Shown here: positions 26,078-35,240 of the stretch, in pieces
How the letters are laid out: each line of letters opens with the position of its first letter
How positions within the stretch are numbered: the stretch's first letter is position 1
Source: Salinicola lusitanus
GTDB taxonomy: Bacteria; Pseudomonadota; Gammaproteobacteria; Pseudomonadales; Halomonadaceae
Length of the DNA: 64,000 nucleotides
NCBI RefSeq assembly: GCF_003206045.1
Contig: NZ_PZJM01000003.1
Coordinates: 214,301-278,300 of the forward strand
Direction of reading: 5' to 3'
Made by a program: the position numbers and the translations under genes
Notes under the pieces: model-generated
The model's database searches: none
Seen by the model: only the letters and a program-made list of their open reading frames with translations
What the model was told of the DNA's origin: nothing

Positions 26078-27634
26078 ATGTCCTATACCGTTTATTCACT
26101 GGGCGTCGACATCGGCACCGGCAGCGCCCGCGTCGGGGTCTTCGATGATCGCGGCGAACTGCTGGGCGAGGCGAAGGCACCGATCGCCATTCATCGTCCT
26201 CTCGAACACCATGTCGAGCAGAGCACCACCGATATCTGGCGAGCCGTCTGCGACGCCACCCGCCGCGCGGTCCAGCAGGCGGACATCGAGCCGGCCCAGG
26301 TCAAGGGCATGTCTGTCAGCGCGACCTGTTCGCTGGCGCTGCTCGACCGTCAGCATGAGCCGTTGACGCTATCGCCGGGCGACGAGTCCTGGAACATCAT
26401 CGTCTGGATGGATCATCGGGCGACGGCCGAGGCGTCGATCTGTACCGCGACCCAGGCTGCACCACTGGCCAATCTCGGCGGAGTGATGTCGCCGGAGATG
26501 CAGATGCCCAAGCTGATGTGGCTCAAGCGCAACCGACCGGAACTCTACGACAGCATCGGTTACGCCGGTGACCTCGGCGACTGGCTGGGCTATCACTGCA
26601 CCGGCATCGATCGCCGTTCGGTCTGCACGCTGGCCTGCAAATGGACCTTCGATCCGCGCCCGAACCGCGGCTGGGATCGGGAATTCCTCGCCCAGATCGA
26701 CATGACGGACGTCCTCGAGCGCGCGGCGCTGCCCGATCGCGCCGCCGCCGTGGGCGAACCGCTGGGGCGACTGAGCGAGAAGGCCGCGGCCGAGCTCGGC
26801 CTCACCACCGACTGTCTGTTTGCCGTCGGCATGATCGACGCCTATGCCGGCGCCATGGGCACGCTGGGGCGCAGCCTCGACGCGCACTCGGCGCATCGGG
26901 TGGCGGTGATTGCCGGCACCTCGACCTGTCATATCGGTGCCCAGCCGGAACGTCGCGAAGTTCCCGGCGTCTGGGGCCCCTATCCGGGCGCCCTGTGCGA
27001 CGGATTCGTCGCCAACGAGGGCGGCCAGAGCCTGACCGGCGCCCTGCTGGACCATATCGTCGACCTGTTCAGCGCGGGTAGCGAGCTTGGCGACGACCCC
27101 CACGGTGCTCTCTCGGAACTGCTGCTGGAACGGCTTGCAACAGGCGATCCGGCACCGGACCTTCACGTTCGCCCGGACTTCATCGGCAACCGTTCACCGC
27201 TGGCTGACCCCGACATTCGTGGCGCCATCGTCGGCCTCACGCTGGAATCCCCCACGGAGACCTTCATCAAGGTGTACTGGGCCGCCGCGACGGCGCTGGT
27301 CTACGGCACGCGGGCGATCATCGAGCGCATGAACGCCAACGGTTACGCCATCGACACGCTCCACCTCAGCGGTGGCCACAACCGCTCCCCCCTGCTGCGC
27401 AAGCTCTACGCCGATGGCACCGGCTGCCGCGTGGTGCTGTCGGCGGCACCGGAGCCCGTGCTGCTGGGGGCCGCCGTGGCCGCCATGGCGCCTTGGCGCG
27501 ATGGCGATCTGCTGGCCGTGGCCCGTGCACTCGCGCCTGGCGAGGGCGTACTCGAGCCCGACCCGGCAGCGCGTGACATGCACGAGAAGCGCTATGCCGC
27601 GTTTCGCGAGCTGTTCGATGGACGCCTGGACTGA
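26078..27634 (+). CDS. FGGY-family pentulose kinase (ribulokinase-like)
   Basis: 518-residue carbohydrate kinase of the FGGY family, of the pentulose subgroup with D-ribulokinases. The N-terminal phosphate loop is SLGVDIGTGSARVGVFD, with the substrate-side motif IIVWMDHRATAEA, the catalytic aspartate probably in GMIDAYAG, and the ATP site LHLSGGHNRSPLLRKLYAD. ATG 26078 has AGG 6 nt upstream; ATG 26063 overlaps the permease stop and is an alternative adding five residues. It would phosphorylate the imported sugar. No dehydrogenase or epimerase is encoded in the cassette. Confidence 0.88.
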   Translation: MSYTVYSLGVDIGTGSARVGVFDDRGELLGEAKAPIAIHRPLEHHVEQSTTDIWRAVCDATRRAVQQADIEPAQVKGMSVSATCSLALLDRQHEPLTLSPGDESWNIIVWMDHRATAEASICTATQAAPLANLGGVMSPEMQMPKLMWLKRNRPELYDSIGYAGDLGDWLGYHCTGIDRRSVCTLACKWTFDPRPNRGWDREFLAQIDMTDVLERAALPDRAAAVGEPLGRLSEKAAAELGLTTDCLFAVGMIDAYAGAMGTLGRSLDAHSAHRVAVIAGTSTCHIGAQPERREVPGVWGPYPGALCDGFVANEGGQSLTGALLDHIVDLFSAGSELGDDPHGALSELLLERLATGDPAPDLHVRPDFIGNRSPLADPDIRGAIVGLTLESPTETFIKVYWAAATALVYGTRAIIERMNANGYAIDTLHLSGGHNRSPLLRKLYADGTGCRVVLSAAPEPVLLGAAVAAMAPWRDGDLLAVARALAPGEGVLEPDPAARDMHEKRYAAFRELFDGRLD

Positions 27635-27669
27635 GCCTGCCGCGAGGCAGTCCGGTCCAGTGGCGGCGA

Positions 27670-28263
27670 TCAGCCCATCGCCGCCACCGGCTTGCGGCGA
27701 TGGCAATCGTCGGCGTGGTCGTTGACCATGCCGACGGCCTGCATCCAGGCATAGACGATGACCGGACCGACGAACTTGAACCCACGCTTCTTGAGCGCCT
27801 TGGAAATCTCCAGGGATAGCGGCGTCTGGGTGGGGACCGGCCCATCGCGTTCGAAGTCCCGCTGGATCGGCCGGCCGCCGACCATGCCCCACAGGAACTC
27901 GGAGAAATCCTCGCCGTTGTCCTGCATGGCGAGGTAGGCCCGGGCATTGCCGAGGGTCGCCTCGATCTTGGATCGGGAACGGATGATGCCGGCGTTGCCC
28001 ATCAGCCGCTCGATGTCATGCTCGTCATAGTCGGCGATCCTGACGGGATCGAAGCCCTCGAAGGCCTCACGGAAGGCGTCACGCTTCTTGAGGATGGTCA
28101 GCCAGGAGAGCCCCGCCTGGAAGCCATCGAGGATCAACTTTTCCCACAGCGCCCGGCTGTCGTACTCCGGTACGCCCCACTCCTCGTCGTGGTACTCGGC
28201 ATTCAGTGGATGCGTCTGCGCCCAGGCGCAGCGCGGCAGATTCGGGGTCGGCTCTGTCATCAT
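27670..28263 (-). CDS. tag: DNA-3-methyladenine glycosylase I (Tag)
   Basis: 197-residue base-excision repair enzyme that removes 3-methyladenine. PRCAWA, EYHDEEWG, and NDHADDCHR provide the Cys, His, His, Cys of the Tag zinc snap, and the helix-hairpin region shows LILDGFQAGLSWLTILKKRDAF. The start is taken at 28263 (tandem ATG 28263/28260); the longer open frame crosses a strong terminator at 28338-28377 and is not coding. It converges on the kinase gene with a 35-bp gap. Confidence 0.94.
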   Translation of the reverse strand: MMTEPTPNLPRCAWAQTHPLNAEYHDEEWGVPEYDSRALWEKLILDGFQAGLSWLTILKKRDAFREAFEGFDPVRIADYDEHDIERLMGNAGIIRSRSKIEATLGNARAYLAMQDNGEDFSEFLWGMVGGRPIQRDFERDGPVPTQTPLSLEISKALKKRGFKFVGPVIVYAWMQAVGMVNDHADDCHRRKPVAAMG

Positions 28264-28337
28264 CGGTCTCGGTCGGGTTCCTGTCGGACGATCGGAATGA
28301 CTCGATTCTGCTGCCTTTCGCTGGCCCAGCCAAACGA

Positions 28338-28377
28338 AAAAGAGCCGGCGATGCCCCATGGCATCGCCGGCTCTTTT
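28338..28377. terminator. Strong bidirectional terminator after fdhA
   Basis: An 18-bp perfect stem (28338-28355 with 28360-28377; core AGAGCCGGCGATGCC) with a CCAT loop is flanked by A and T runs on either side. It lies between the end of fdhA and the start of tag, both leftward, and should end the fdhA transcript. Confidence 0.93.
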
Positions 28378-28401
28378 GACAGCGCCCCGAAACCGGCGCT
28401 A

Positions 28402-28417
28402 CTCGTGGCTCGTGGCT
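28402..28417. repeat. GCTCGTG heptamer repeat at the end of fdhA
   Basis: Two and a fraction copies of the 7-bp unit GCTCGTG run up to and into the TAG stop codon of fdhA (28416-28418). The same unit is repeated at the end of gbcB. Confidence 0.75.
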
Positions 28418-29609
28418 ATTTGAGCGTCCCATGCGGATCGATGACGAATTTCTTCGCCGCGCCGCCGTCGAAGTCGGCGTACCCCTGGGGCGCCTCGTCG
28501 AGCGAGATGGTCTGCACGTTCACCGCCTTGCCGATCTGTACCCTGTCGTGAAGGATCGCCTGCATCAACTGGCGCTGATAGCGCATGGCCGGTGTCTGAC
28601 CGGTGTGGAACGACATCGCCTTGGCCCAGCCGAGACCGAACTTCATCGAGATATTGCCGTGCTTGGCGTCTTCGCTCTCGGCGCCCGGATCTTCGGTGAC
28701 GTAGAGCCCTGGAATGCCGACCCGACCACCGGCCTGGGTGATCTCCATGGTGGCGTTGAGCACGGTGGCCGGCTGCTCATGAGAATGGTTGTGGCCATGG
28801 CAGTTGGCCTCGAATCCCACCGCATCGACCGCCGCATCGACCTCCGGCACGCCGAGGACCGATTCGATCAGCTCCGACATGCTGGCATCCTGCTTCAGGT
28901 CGAGCCCGACGCAGCCGAAGCTGCGCGCCTGATCGAGACGCTTGTCGTTCATGTCGCCGACGATGACGCAGGCCGCACCCAGCAGTTGAGCGGAGACGGC
29001 GGCGGCCAGCCCTACCGGACCCGCACCGGCGATATAGACCGTCGACCCGGGCTGGACACCGGCGGTCACGCAGCCGTGGAAGCCGGTGGGGAAAATGTCC
29101 GAGAGCATGGTGAGATCGAGGATCTTCTCCATCGCCTGCTCCTTGTCGGGAAAGACGAGCAGTTGGAAGTCGGCATAGGGCACCATCACGTACTCGGCCT
29201 GACCGCCGACCCAACCGCCCATATCGACATAGCCGTAGGCGCCACCGGCGCGGTCACCGTTGACGTGCAGACAGATGTGGGTATCGCCGCGCTTGCAGTT
29301 GCGGCAGCGGCCGCAGGCTACGTTGAACGGTACCGAGACGATGTCGCCCTTCTTGATGAACTCGACATCGCGGCCGCACTCGATCACCTCGCCGGTGATC
29401 TCGTGGCCAAGCACCAGCCCTTCCGGCGCGGTGGTTCGGCCACGCACCATGTGCTGGTCGCTGCCGCAGATGTTGGTGGTCAATATCTTGAGAATGACGC
29501 CGTGGTGACACTGGCGGCTGCCGAGCGCCAGTTCGGGGAAGGGAATACTCTCGACGGCGACCTTGCCGGCACCGCGAAAGACGACGCCTCGGTTGGCGGA
29601 TGAAGACAT
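28416..29609 (-). CDS. fdhA: Glutathione-independent formaldehyde dehydrogenase
   Basis: 397-residue zinc-dependent, NAD-linked medium-chain dehydrogenase that oxidises formaldehyde released by demethylation without glutathione. Catalytic zinc ligands are in NICGSD (Cys48) and LGHE (His69); the structural zinc is held by Cys99, Cys102, Cys105 and Cys113 (ACGRCRNCKRGDTHIC). The Rossmann motif is YIAGAGPVGLAAAVSAQ. Length matches the Pseudomonas enzyme. ATG 29609 has AGGAG 8 nt upstream. It sits next to gbcB, as in other betaine-degrading bacteria. Confidence 0.95.
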   Translation of the reverse strand: MSSSANRGVVFRGAGKVAVESIPFPELALGSRQCHHGVILKILTTNICGSDQHMVRGRTTAPEGLVLGHEITGEVIECGRDVEFIKKGDIVSVPFNVACGRCRNCKRGDTHICLHVNGDRAGGAYGYVDMGGWVGGQAEYVMVPYADFQLLVFPDKEQAMEKILDLTMLSDIFPTGFHGCVTAGVQPGSTVYIAGAGPVGLAAAVSAQLLGAACVIVGDMNDKRLDQARSFGCVGLDLKQDASMSELIESVLGVPEVDAAVDAVGFEANCHGHNHSHEQPATVLNATMEITQAGGRVGIPGLYVTEDPGAESEDAKHGNISMKFGLGWAKAMSFHTGQTPAMRYQRQLMQAILHDRVQIGKAVNVQTISLDEAPQGYADFDGGAAKKFVIDPHGTLK

Positions 29610-29790
29610 GGCGTGGACTCCTGGGTCTGATCTCGGAATGCCTTGTGTCGTGCCGCTCTGGCGACGACATCGCATGAAGGCGCGAGACCAGACTAGGAGT
29701 TACATCGACGTCGAAACGGTCTCTTCACGCCATCGAATGACGCCGCGACGACAGTCGTCAGGTCCAAAGGTCTAACACTTGCAGCGCTTT

Positions 29791-29832
29791 GCTCGTGGCT
29801 CGTCGTGGCTCGTGGCTCGTGGCTCGTGGCTC
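29791..29832. repeat. GCTCGTG heptamer tandem array at the end of gbcB
   Basis: About six copies of the 7-bp unit GCTCGTG run from 29791 into the TGA stop codon of gbcB (29831-29833), with one imperfect copy and a 3-bp slip at 29804-29807. The unit matches the array at the end of fdhA and, with one base changed, the array at 48689. Confidence 0.85.
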
Positions 29833-30931
29833 AGAAATCGATGACGACTTTTCCCCGCGGCTTCGAACAGCACGACAGGATGAAACCTTCCGCTTCGTCC
29901 TCCTCGGTAATGCCGCCGTTGTGTTCCATCTCGACTTCGCCTTCCAGCTTCATGACCCGGCAAGTACCGCAGATTCCCATCCCGCAGGCCTTGGGAATGT
30001 GCAATCCAAGCTTGGCGGCAGCCGAGTGAATAGTGTCGTTTTCACTGACGCGGATACTCTTGCCACTGCCGGTGAATTCCACTGGTATCAGCGTCGCCGT
30101 ATCGACTTCCTCGGCATCGGCCTCGGCCTGCTCGGCGAGTTCCAGCACATCTTCCTGGACGCTCAACGGCGTCGCGCCGAAGGACTCCTGGTGGTAACTC
30201 GACATGTCGAAGCCATCTTCCTGCAGTACCTGGCGCACCGCCTGCATGAATGGCGCCGGCCCGCAGCAGAACACTTCCCTTTCGAGATAGTCCGGCGCCA
30301 TCAGCGTCAGCATCTGCCTCGTCAGATAGCCTCGAAAACCGGACCAGGCCTGGCTGAGCTCGTCGCTACGCTCGCAGACGATATGCAGGCGGAACTCCGG
30401 CAGCCGCGAGAACATGTGGACCAGTTCACGGTGGTAGATGATGTCGTTGGGCGCCTGGGCACAGTGGATGAATTCGAGATCCACGGCAGCATTGGTATCG
30501 AAGAACCAGCGCGTCATCGACATCAGCGGCGTGATGCCGACACCGCCGGACAGCATCAGCACTTTCTCCGCCGGATGATCGATGACGTTGAAATCGCCGA
30601 CCGGCCCGTGAACCACCATCGGGTCGCCGATCTTGAGATTGTCGTGCAACCAGTTGGAGACCTGCCCCCCTGGCAGCCGCTTGACGGTGATCGAGAAGCT
30701 GTAGGGGATCGAGGGGGAACTGGAGATCGTGTAGGAACGCATTACCGGCTGGCCGGCGATCTCTAGCTCCAGCGTGACGAACTGTCCCGGCTTGAAGAAG
30801 AACATCACCGGCTGGTCGGCCATAAAACAGAACGTTCGCACGTTCCAGGTTTCCTGAATCACCTTGACGCACCGTACCTGATGTCGGCCGTTGGTCCAGG
30901 TTTGGGTATTGACCGGATTGAAGAATTCCAT
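29831..30931 (-). CDS. gbcB: Glycine betaine monooxygenase reductase subunit GbcB
   Basis: 366-residue ferredoxin-type reductase that passes electrons from NAD(P)H to the GbcA oxygenase. Domains in order: FAD-binding (MRSYTISSSP), NAD-binding (LSGGVGITPLMSM, CCGPAPFM) and a C-terminal plant-type 2Fe-2S domain with ACGMGICGTCRV and a final CCS. ATG 30931 (MEFFNPVNTQTW) gives the usual family length; an upstream in-frame ATG at 30976 is less likely. It diverges from gbcA across a 439-bp regulatory region. Confidence 0.95.
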   Translation of the reverse strand: MEFFNPVNTQTWTNGRHQVRCVKVIQETWNVRTFCFMADQPVMFFFKPGQFVTLELEIAGQPVMRSYTISSSPSIPYSFSITVKRLPGGQVSNWLHDNLKIGDPMVVHGPVGDFNVIDHPAEKVLMLSGGVGITPLMSMTRWFFDTNAAVDLEFIHCAQAPNDIIYHRELVHMFSRLPEFRLHIVCERSDELSQAWSGFRGYLTRQMLTLMAPDYLEREVFCCGPAPFMQAVRQVLQEDGFDMSSYHQESFGATPLSVQEDVLELAEQAEADAEEVDTATLIPVEFTGSGKSIRVSENDTIHSAAAKLGLHIPKACGMGICGTCRVMKLEGEVEMEHNGGITEEDEAEGFILSCCSKPRGKVVIDF

Positions 30932-31370
30932 CGTCACCGCACTCGATCGGGGAAATGGCCAGGGCGAGAATGCCAATCCGCTCAGCCGCTTCCGGTGAAT
31001 TACCGTCCTCAGCGGATTCTGCGCACGCCGACGCGGACCGACTTGCCTATCAACGACACGGGCATGTCAACCACCCCCAGCCACCGGTAAAACGGCGCTG
31101 CCGGTACGAAAAATGACGCCCTGTGACAGCCGCGCGACGTCATCGCCGACCCAGTGTCAACGTGTGACGCCCCGGTGAGCAATTGTGGTCAGCGGTCGGC
31201 CTGGCATCGACGAGTGTCGCGGCTGGACAATTTCATCACCAGCACCTGAGCGACACTCGCCGAAAGTCAGACCGACAGCTTAAAATCGACACCACAATAG
31301 CCACTCCACCCGGTCGTTCCCGCGGTCATGTTCGGGAAGACCCACACCTGTTATCGATGAGGATGCGACC
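30932..31370. promoter_or_regulatory. Divergent gbcB-gbcA control region
   Basis: 439 gene-free bases drive both halves of the betaine monooxygenase. A perfect 10-bp inverted repeat, CGAGTGTCGC (31211-31220) and GCGACACTCG (31250-31259), separated by 29 bp, lies 110-160 bp before gbcA. It may bind GbdR or another regulator. I could not assign a confident -10/-35 pair. Confidence 0.5.
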
Positions 31371-32660
31371 ATGTCACCACTTCCACGCGACAGTCTGGAG
31401 GGTTCACTTGCCGAGACTCGCGCCGCCGTGGCGGAAATGCTGGACCAGCGTGACCCGACGTTCTCGCTGCCCCAGCCGTTCTACAACGACTCGCGACTGT
31501 TCGCGCTGGACATGGAGGAAGTGTTCGAGAAGCAGTGGCTGTTCGCCGGCATGAGCTGCGAGATCCCCGCCAAGGGCAACTTCTTCAAGATCGAGATCGG
31601 CAGCAACTCGATCATCGTGGTGCGTGGTGCCGAGAATCGCATCCAGGCGTTTCACAATGTCTGCCGCCACCGCGGATCCCGATTGTGTCTCAAGGACAAG
31701 GGCAAGGTCGCCAAGCTGGTCTGCCCCTATCACCAGTGGACCTACGAGCTCGATGGTCGGCTGCTGTTCGCCGGCAGCGACATGGGTGCCGATTTCGACA
31801 TGAGCGCCTACGGTCTCAAGCCCGTGGCAGTAAAGAGCGCCGGCGGCTTCGTGTTCGTCAACCTGAGCGAGGACCCGGAGCCGATCGACGACTTCCTGGT
31901 ATCGCTGGAACACTACCTGTCGCCCTACGACATGGACAACGTCAAGGTCGCGGTGGAGTCCAATATCGTCGAACGCGCCAACTGGAAGCTGGTGCTCGAG
32001 AACAATCGTGAGTGCTATCACTGCAACGGCGCCCATCCCGAACTGCTCAACTCGCTGATCGAGTTCGACGATACCGACGACCCCCGTTCCACCGGCGAGT
32101 ACCGTGAACTGGTCGCCCGCAAGCAGGCCGACTGGACCGCCTGCGAGGTACCGTGGCAGCTCGCCCGATTCGGCAAGCGCAATCGCCTCACCCGCACGCC
32201 GCTGATCGACGGCATCGTCTCGATGACCATGGACGGCAAGCCAGGCTGCAACAAGCTGATGGGCCATATACCCAATGCGGACATGGGCTCGCTGCGTATC
32301 CTGCACCTGCCCAATTCGTGGAACCACTTCATGGGCGATCACGCGGTGGTGTTCCGGGTGCTGCCACTCGGCCCGCAGGAGACCCTGGTCACCACCAAGT
32401 GGCTGGTGCACAAGGATGCCGTGGAAGGCGTCGACTACGACCCCGAACGTCTCCGCCAGGTCTGGGACGCCACCAATGATCAGGACCGCCGCCTGGCCGA
32501 GGAGAACCAGCTCGGGATCAATTCACGCGCCTATCAGCCAGGACCCTACTCCAAGACCTACGAGTTCGGCGTGATCGACTTCGTCAACTGGTACAGCGAG
32601 ACGTTGCGGGCCAATCTCGGCGTCGAGGCATCGCCTCAGTTGCAGGTCGCCTCGCAGTAG
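31371..32660 (+). CDS. gbcA: Glycine betaine monooxygenase oxygenase subunit GbcA
   Basis: 429-residue Rieske non-heme iron oxygenase that N-demethylates glycine betaine to dimethylglycine and formaldehyde. The Rieske ligands are Cys98, His100, Cys118 and His121 (VCRHRGSRLC and VCPYHQW). The mononuclear iron site is in NNRECYHCNGAHPEL (His217, His222). Length matches known GbcA proteins. A bidirectional terminator follows. Confidence 0.96.
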   Translation: MSPLPRDSLEGSLAETRAAVAEMLDQRDPTFSLPQPFYNDSRLFALDMEEVFEKQWLFAGMSCEIPAKGNFFKIEIGSNSIIVVRGAENRIQAFHNVCRHRGSRLCLKDKGKVAKLVCPYHQWTYELDGRLLFAGSDMGADFDMSAYGLKPVAVKSAGGFVFVNLSEDPEPIDDFLVSLEHYLSPYDMDNVKVAVESNIVERANWKLVLENNRECYHCNGAHPELLNSLIEFDDTDDPRSTGEYRELVARKQADWTACEVPWQLARFGKRNRLTRTPLIDGIVSMTMDGKPGCNKLMGHIPNADMGSLRILHLPNSWNHFMGDHAVVFRVLPLGPQETLVTTKWLVHKDAVEGVDYDPERLRQVWDATNDQDRRLAEENQLGINSRAYQPGPYSKTYEFGVIDFVNWYSETLRANLGVEASPQLQVASQ

Positions 32661-32714
32661 TCGAGGCACCACTGGACAGCGCGCAATCCACGCTTTCCGG
32701 GTCATCCAGCCATG

Positions 32715-32746
32715 AAAAAGGCGCCTCACCTGGGAGGCGCCTTTTT
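32715..32746. terminator. Bidirectional terminator between gbcA and TonB receptor gene
   Basis: AAAAAGGCGCCTC (32715-32727) and GAGGCGCCTTTTT (32734-32746) form a 13-bp stem with a 6-nt loop, ending T-rich on both strands between two convergent genes. Confidence 0.94.
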
Positions 32747-32770
32747 GCTGATGGCCATGATATCCGCGAA

Positions 32771-34993
32771 CTAGAACTCCACCGTCGCCGACAGCTTGAA
32801 CGTCCGCGGCTCGCCTTGGACCAGTGTCTGGTTGCCAGTCGTGGCGGCGGACTCCCAGTAATCCTCGTCGGTGACGTTGTCGACATCAGCGCGCCAGATC
32901 AGGCTCGCCTCGTTGAGTGGCATCGTATAGCGGAAACCCAGATCGAGACGATTCCAGGGATCGACTTCGAGATTGTTGCTGTCGTCGACGTACTGCGAAC
33001 CGGTGCGAATGAACCTGCCGGTCGCCGTCAGCCGGTCCATGTGCGGGATATCCCACTCCCCGCCCAGCACATAACGATAGCTCGGCACGCCCGGCGCATC
33101 GTTGCCATCGTTCTCACCATTGGTGGTATTGCGGAGTTCCGGGTCCATGAAGGTGGCACTCGCCAACACGCGCACGCCATCCAGCGGCACGCCGTAGCCA
33201 CTCAGCTCGATGCCGCGGTTACGCTGCTCGCCGTTGTAGCCGGCGGTGTTGTCCTCGATGCTGACCTGCGGCTGCTCGATCTGGAATAGGCTGATGCCAC
33301 CGCCGATATTGCCGTAGTCGAACTTGGCACCGATCTCATTCTGCTTAGAGCGCACGATGCCGAGAACTTCATTGGGATTCGTCAGGTTCGGATAGTTACT
33401 CAAACTCGGGGCCGTCTTACCCTGCTGCAGCGCTTCGATATGGTTGGCATAGAGTGAAATATTGTCCGTGGCCTTGTAGACGATGCCGTAGACGGGCGTG
33501 ACGCGCGACTCGGTGAAGCGACTGCCACGCTTGCCAGTATTGCCATCGTAGTTATTGACCTCGATCTCCTGATAGCGACCACCCAGCGTCAGCAACACAT
33601 GATCATCGAAGAAACCCAGCGTGTCTGACAGAGAAACGCCGTTATTATAGGTACGCCCTGTCGTCGTGGGATCGCTCAGATCACCGCTGGGGAAGTTAGG
33701 CTCACGGACGGGAACATTAGCCGGGTCGTAGATGTTGGTCGGCGCTCCAGTAAAAATGCCATCGAAAGCCACATCCTTGCGGGAGTAGACGCTGGAGTAG
33801 CCGAGGTTGACCTGATGGGATACTGGCCCCGTCTCCAGTTGCCCACGCAATCCGACCTGACTGGCGAAGGTCTCCGACTGGTAGGCCGTATCTAGCTGCG
33901 TCACGGTGGCGTCGCCATCGTCGTTAATGACGCGGGGCGATCCTGCCAGACTTCGCTCATGCGTGCGATTTCCCCCGATCGCCGCATAGCCGGTCCAGGA
34001 ATCGCTGAAGTCGTATTCACCACGCAGCATGGCGAAATTGGTTTCCAGGCTTGAGCGATTCCAGCTCGGCGTGTAGTTGCTGTCGGCATCAGGCACCGAA
34101 GGTACGGTATCGCCGGTGTAGCTGGCCAGGTTCACATTGAGCCGCCCACCGTCGATGATCGACTTCTGGTGACCGATATCCAGCGATGCTCGAGCGCGAT
34201 CGCCACGGTAGTCCAGCCCCACCACCGCAGAGGTATTTTTACGGCTTTCGTCATCGATGGCCGTATCCCCACGCCCGCGGTTGATACTGGCCCGAACCCC
34301 ATATTCGTTCTGATTGCCGAATCGCCGCCCGACATCTAGCTGTGTTTCACCGTAGCTGTCCGACCGATATCCCGTGGAGATTCGTGTGATCGGCTCATCG
34401 GTCGCCCGCTTGGGCTCGATGTTGACCGCACCACCCACGCCTGTCCCGCCAGCGGGTACACCATTGGCGAATGCACTGGCCCCTTTGAACAGCTCGACGC
34501 GCCCCATCATGCTGGTGTTGATCAGCTGACGCGGCAATACCCCATAAAGCCCGCCGTAGGAAATATCGTCACCGTAGAGGTCGAATCCGCGGACCTTGAA
34601 TGACTCCGAGTAGTTGCCGAACCCCTTGCCGACCATGACCGAGGCATCGTTCTGCAGCACGTCGCCCAGGGTGTCGGCCTGTTGATTCTCGATCAGCTCA
34701 CTGGTGTAGCTGATGACGTTGAACGGCACATCCATCGCGTCCTGCTCGCCGAAAACTCCGATCCGTCCCCCGGCAGCGACCTGCCCGCCCGCATAGGCCG
34801 GCGGCGGTGTATCGCCTTGGGTCAGGATCGCCTGGCTGGTGACGGTGACAGTGTTCAGCGTCTGCGCGCTGGTATCAGGACTCTGAGCCCATCCCGGACT
34901 GACCAACGGTGGCGCGGTCATTGCCATAGCGACAAACATCAGCTTGCCTAGCGTTTTCTGGTTCTGCTGCGTTTCAATACCTGATCGGTTCAT
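32771..34993 (-). CDS. TonB-dependent siderophore receptor (FhuE/FpvA-like)
   Basis: 740-residue outer-membrane receptor. A signal peptide ends near PGWAQS (about residue 37), then a TonB-box-like stretch NTVTVTSQ, a plug domain (VRGFDLYGDDISYGG, VELFKGASAFANGVPAGG), and a beta barrel ending in SATVEF with a terminal Phe as usual for barrels. It should import a ferric siderophore; the specific ligand is not evident. A Fur-box-like site lies about 72 bp upstream. Codons here look more A/T-rich by eye than in neighbouring metabolic genes. Confidence 0.92.
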   Translation of the reverse strand: MNRSGIETQQNQKTLGKLMFVAMAMTAPPLVSPGWAQSPDTSAQTLNTVTVTSQAILTQGDTPPPAYAGGQVAAGGRIGVFGEQDAMDVPFNVISYTSELIENQQADTLGDVLQNDASVMVGKGFGNYSESFKVRGFDLYGDDISYGGLYGVLPRQLINTSMMGRVELFKGASAFANGVPAGGTGVGGAVNIEPKRATDEPITRISTGYRSDSYGETQLDVGRRFGNQNEYGVRASINRGRGDTAIDDESRKNTSAVVGLDYRGDRARASLDIGHQKSIIDGGRLNVNLASYTGDTVPSVPDADSNYTPSWNRSSLETNFAMLRGEYDFSDSWTGYAAIGGNRTHERSLAGSPRVINDDGDATVTQLDTAYQSETFASQVGLRGQLETGPVSHQVNLGYSSVYSRKDVAFDGIFTGAPTNIYDPANVPVREPNFPSGDLSDPTTTGRTYNNGVSLSDTLGFFDDHVLLTLGGRYQEIEVNNYDGNTGKRGSRFTESRVTPVYGIVYKATDNISLYANHIEALQQGKTAPSLSNYPNLTNPNEVLGIVRSKQNEIGAKFDYGNIGGGISLFQIEQPQVSIEDNTAGYNGEQRNRGIELSGYGVPLDGVRVLASATFMDPELRNTTNGENDGNDAPGVPSYRYVLGGEWDIPHMDRLTATGRFIRTGSQYVDDSNNLEVDPWNRLDLGFRYTMPLNEASLIWRADVDNVTDEDYWESAATTGNQTLVQGEPRTFKLSATVEF

Positions 34994-35064
34994 GATTCGA
35001 GAAACCTAGCGGTCGGGGCGGACGAGTAAACGGCGAGGACATACTATAGCGACGTAACCAAAAG

Positions 35065-35083
35065 TTAAACGACAATCATTATC
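35065..35083. promoter_or_regulatory. Fur box upstream of the first TonB receptor gene
   Basis: TTAAACGACAATCATTATC matches the 19-bp Fur consensus GATAATGATAATCATTATC at 14 positions, including the entire right half. It is placed 72 bp before the receptor start. Confidence 0.7.
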
Positions 35084-35194
35084 AAAAACAACGATTCATA
35101 TCTCTACGCCGGTGACGATCCCTCCTCACGAATTCGCCCATGACCCAAGGCCCGGCGTGCCAAACTTCCGGTCCGCGCTTGCGGTGATTGGCAA

Positions 35195-35222
35195 GAAAAA
35201 AGCCCGGCGTATCGCCGGGCTT
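35195..35222 (-). terminator. Terminator of the second TonB receptor gene
   Basis: On the minus strand AAGCCCGGCG and CGCCGGGCTT (35200-35222) form a 10-bp stem with a TAT loop, followed by a run of T, 19 bp after the receptor stop codon. Confidence 0.92.
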
Positions 35223-35240
35223 CGTGGATTGATGACTGTC

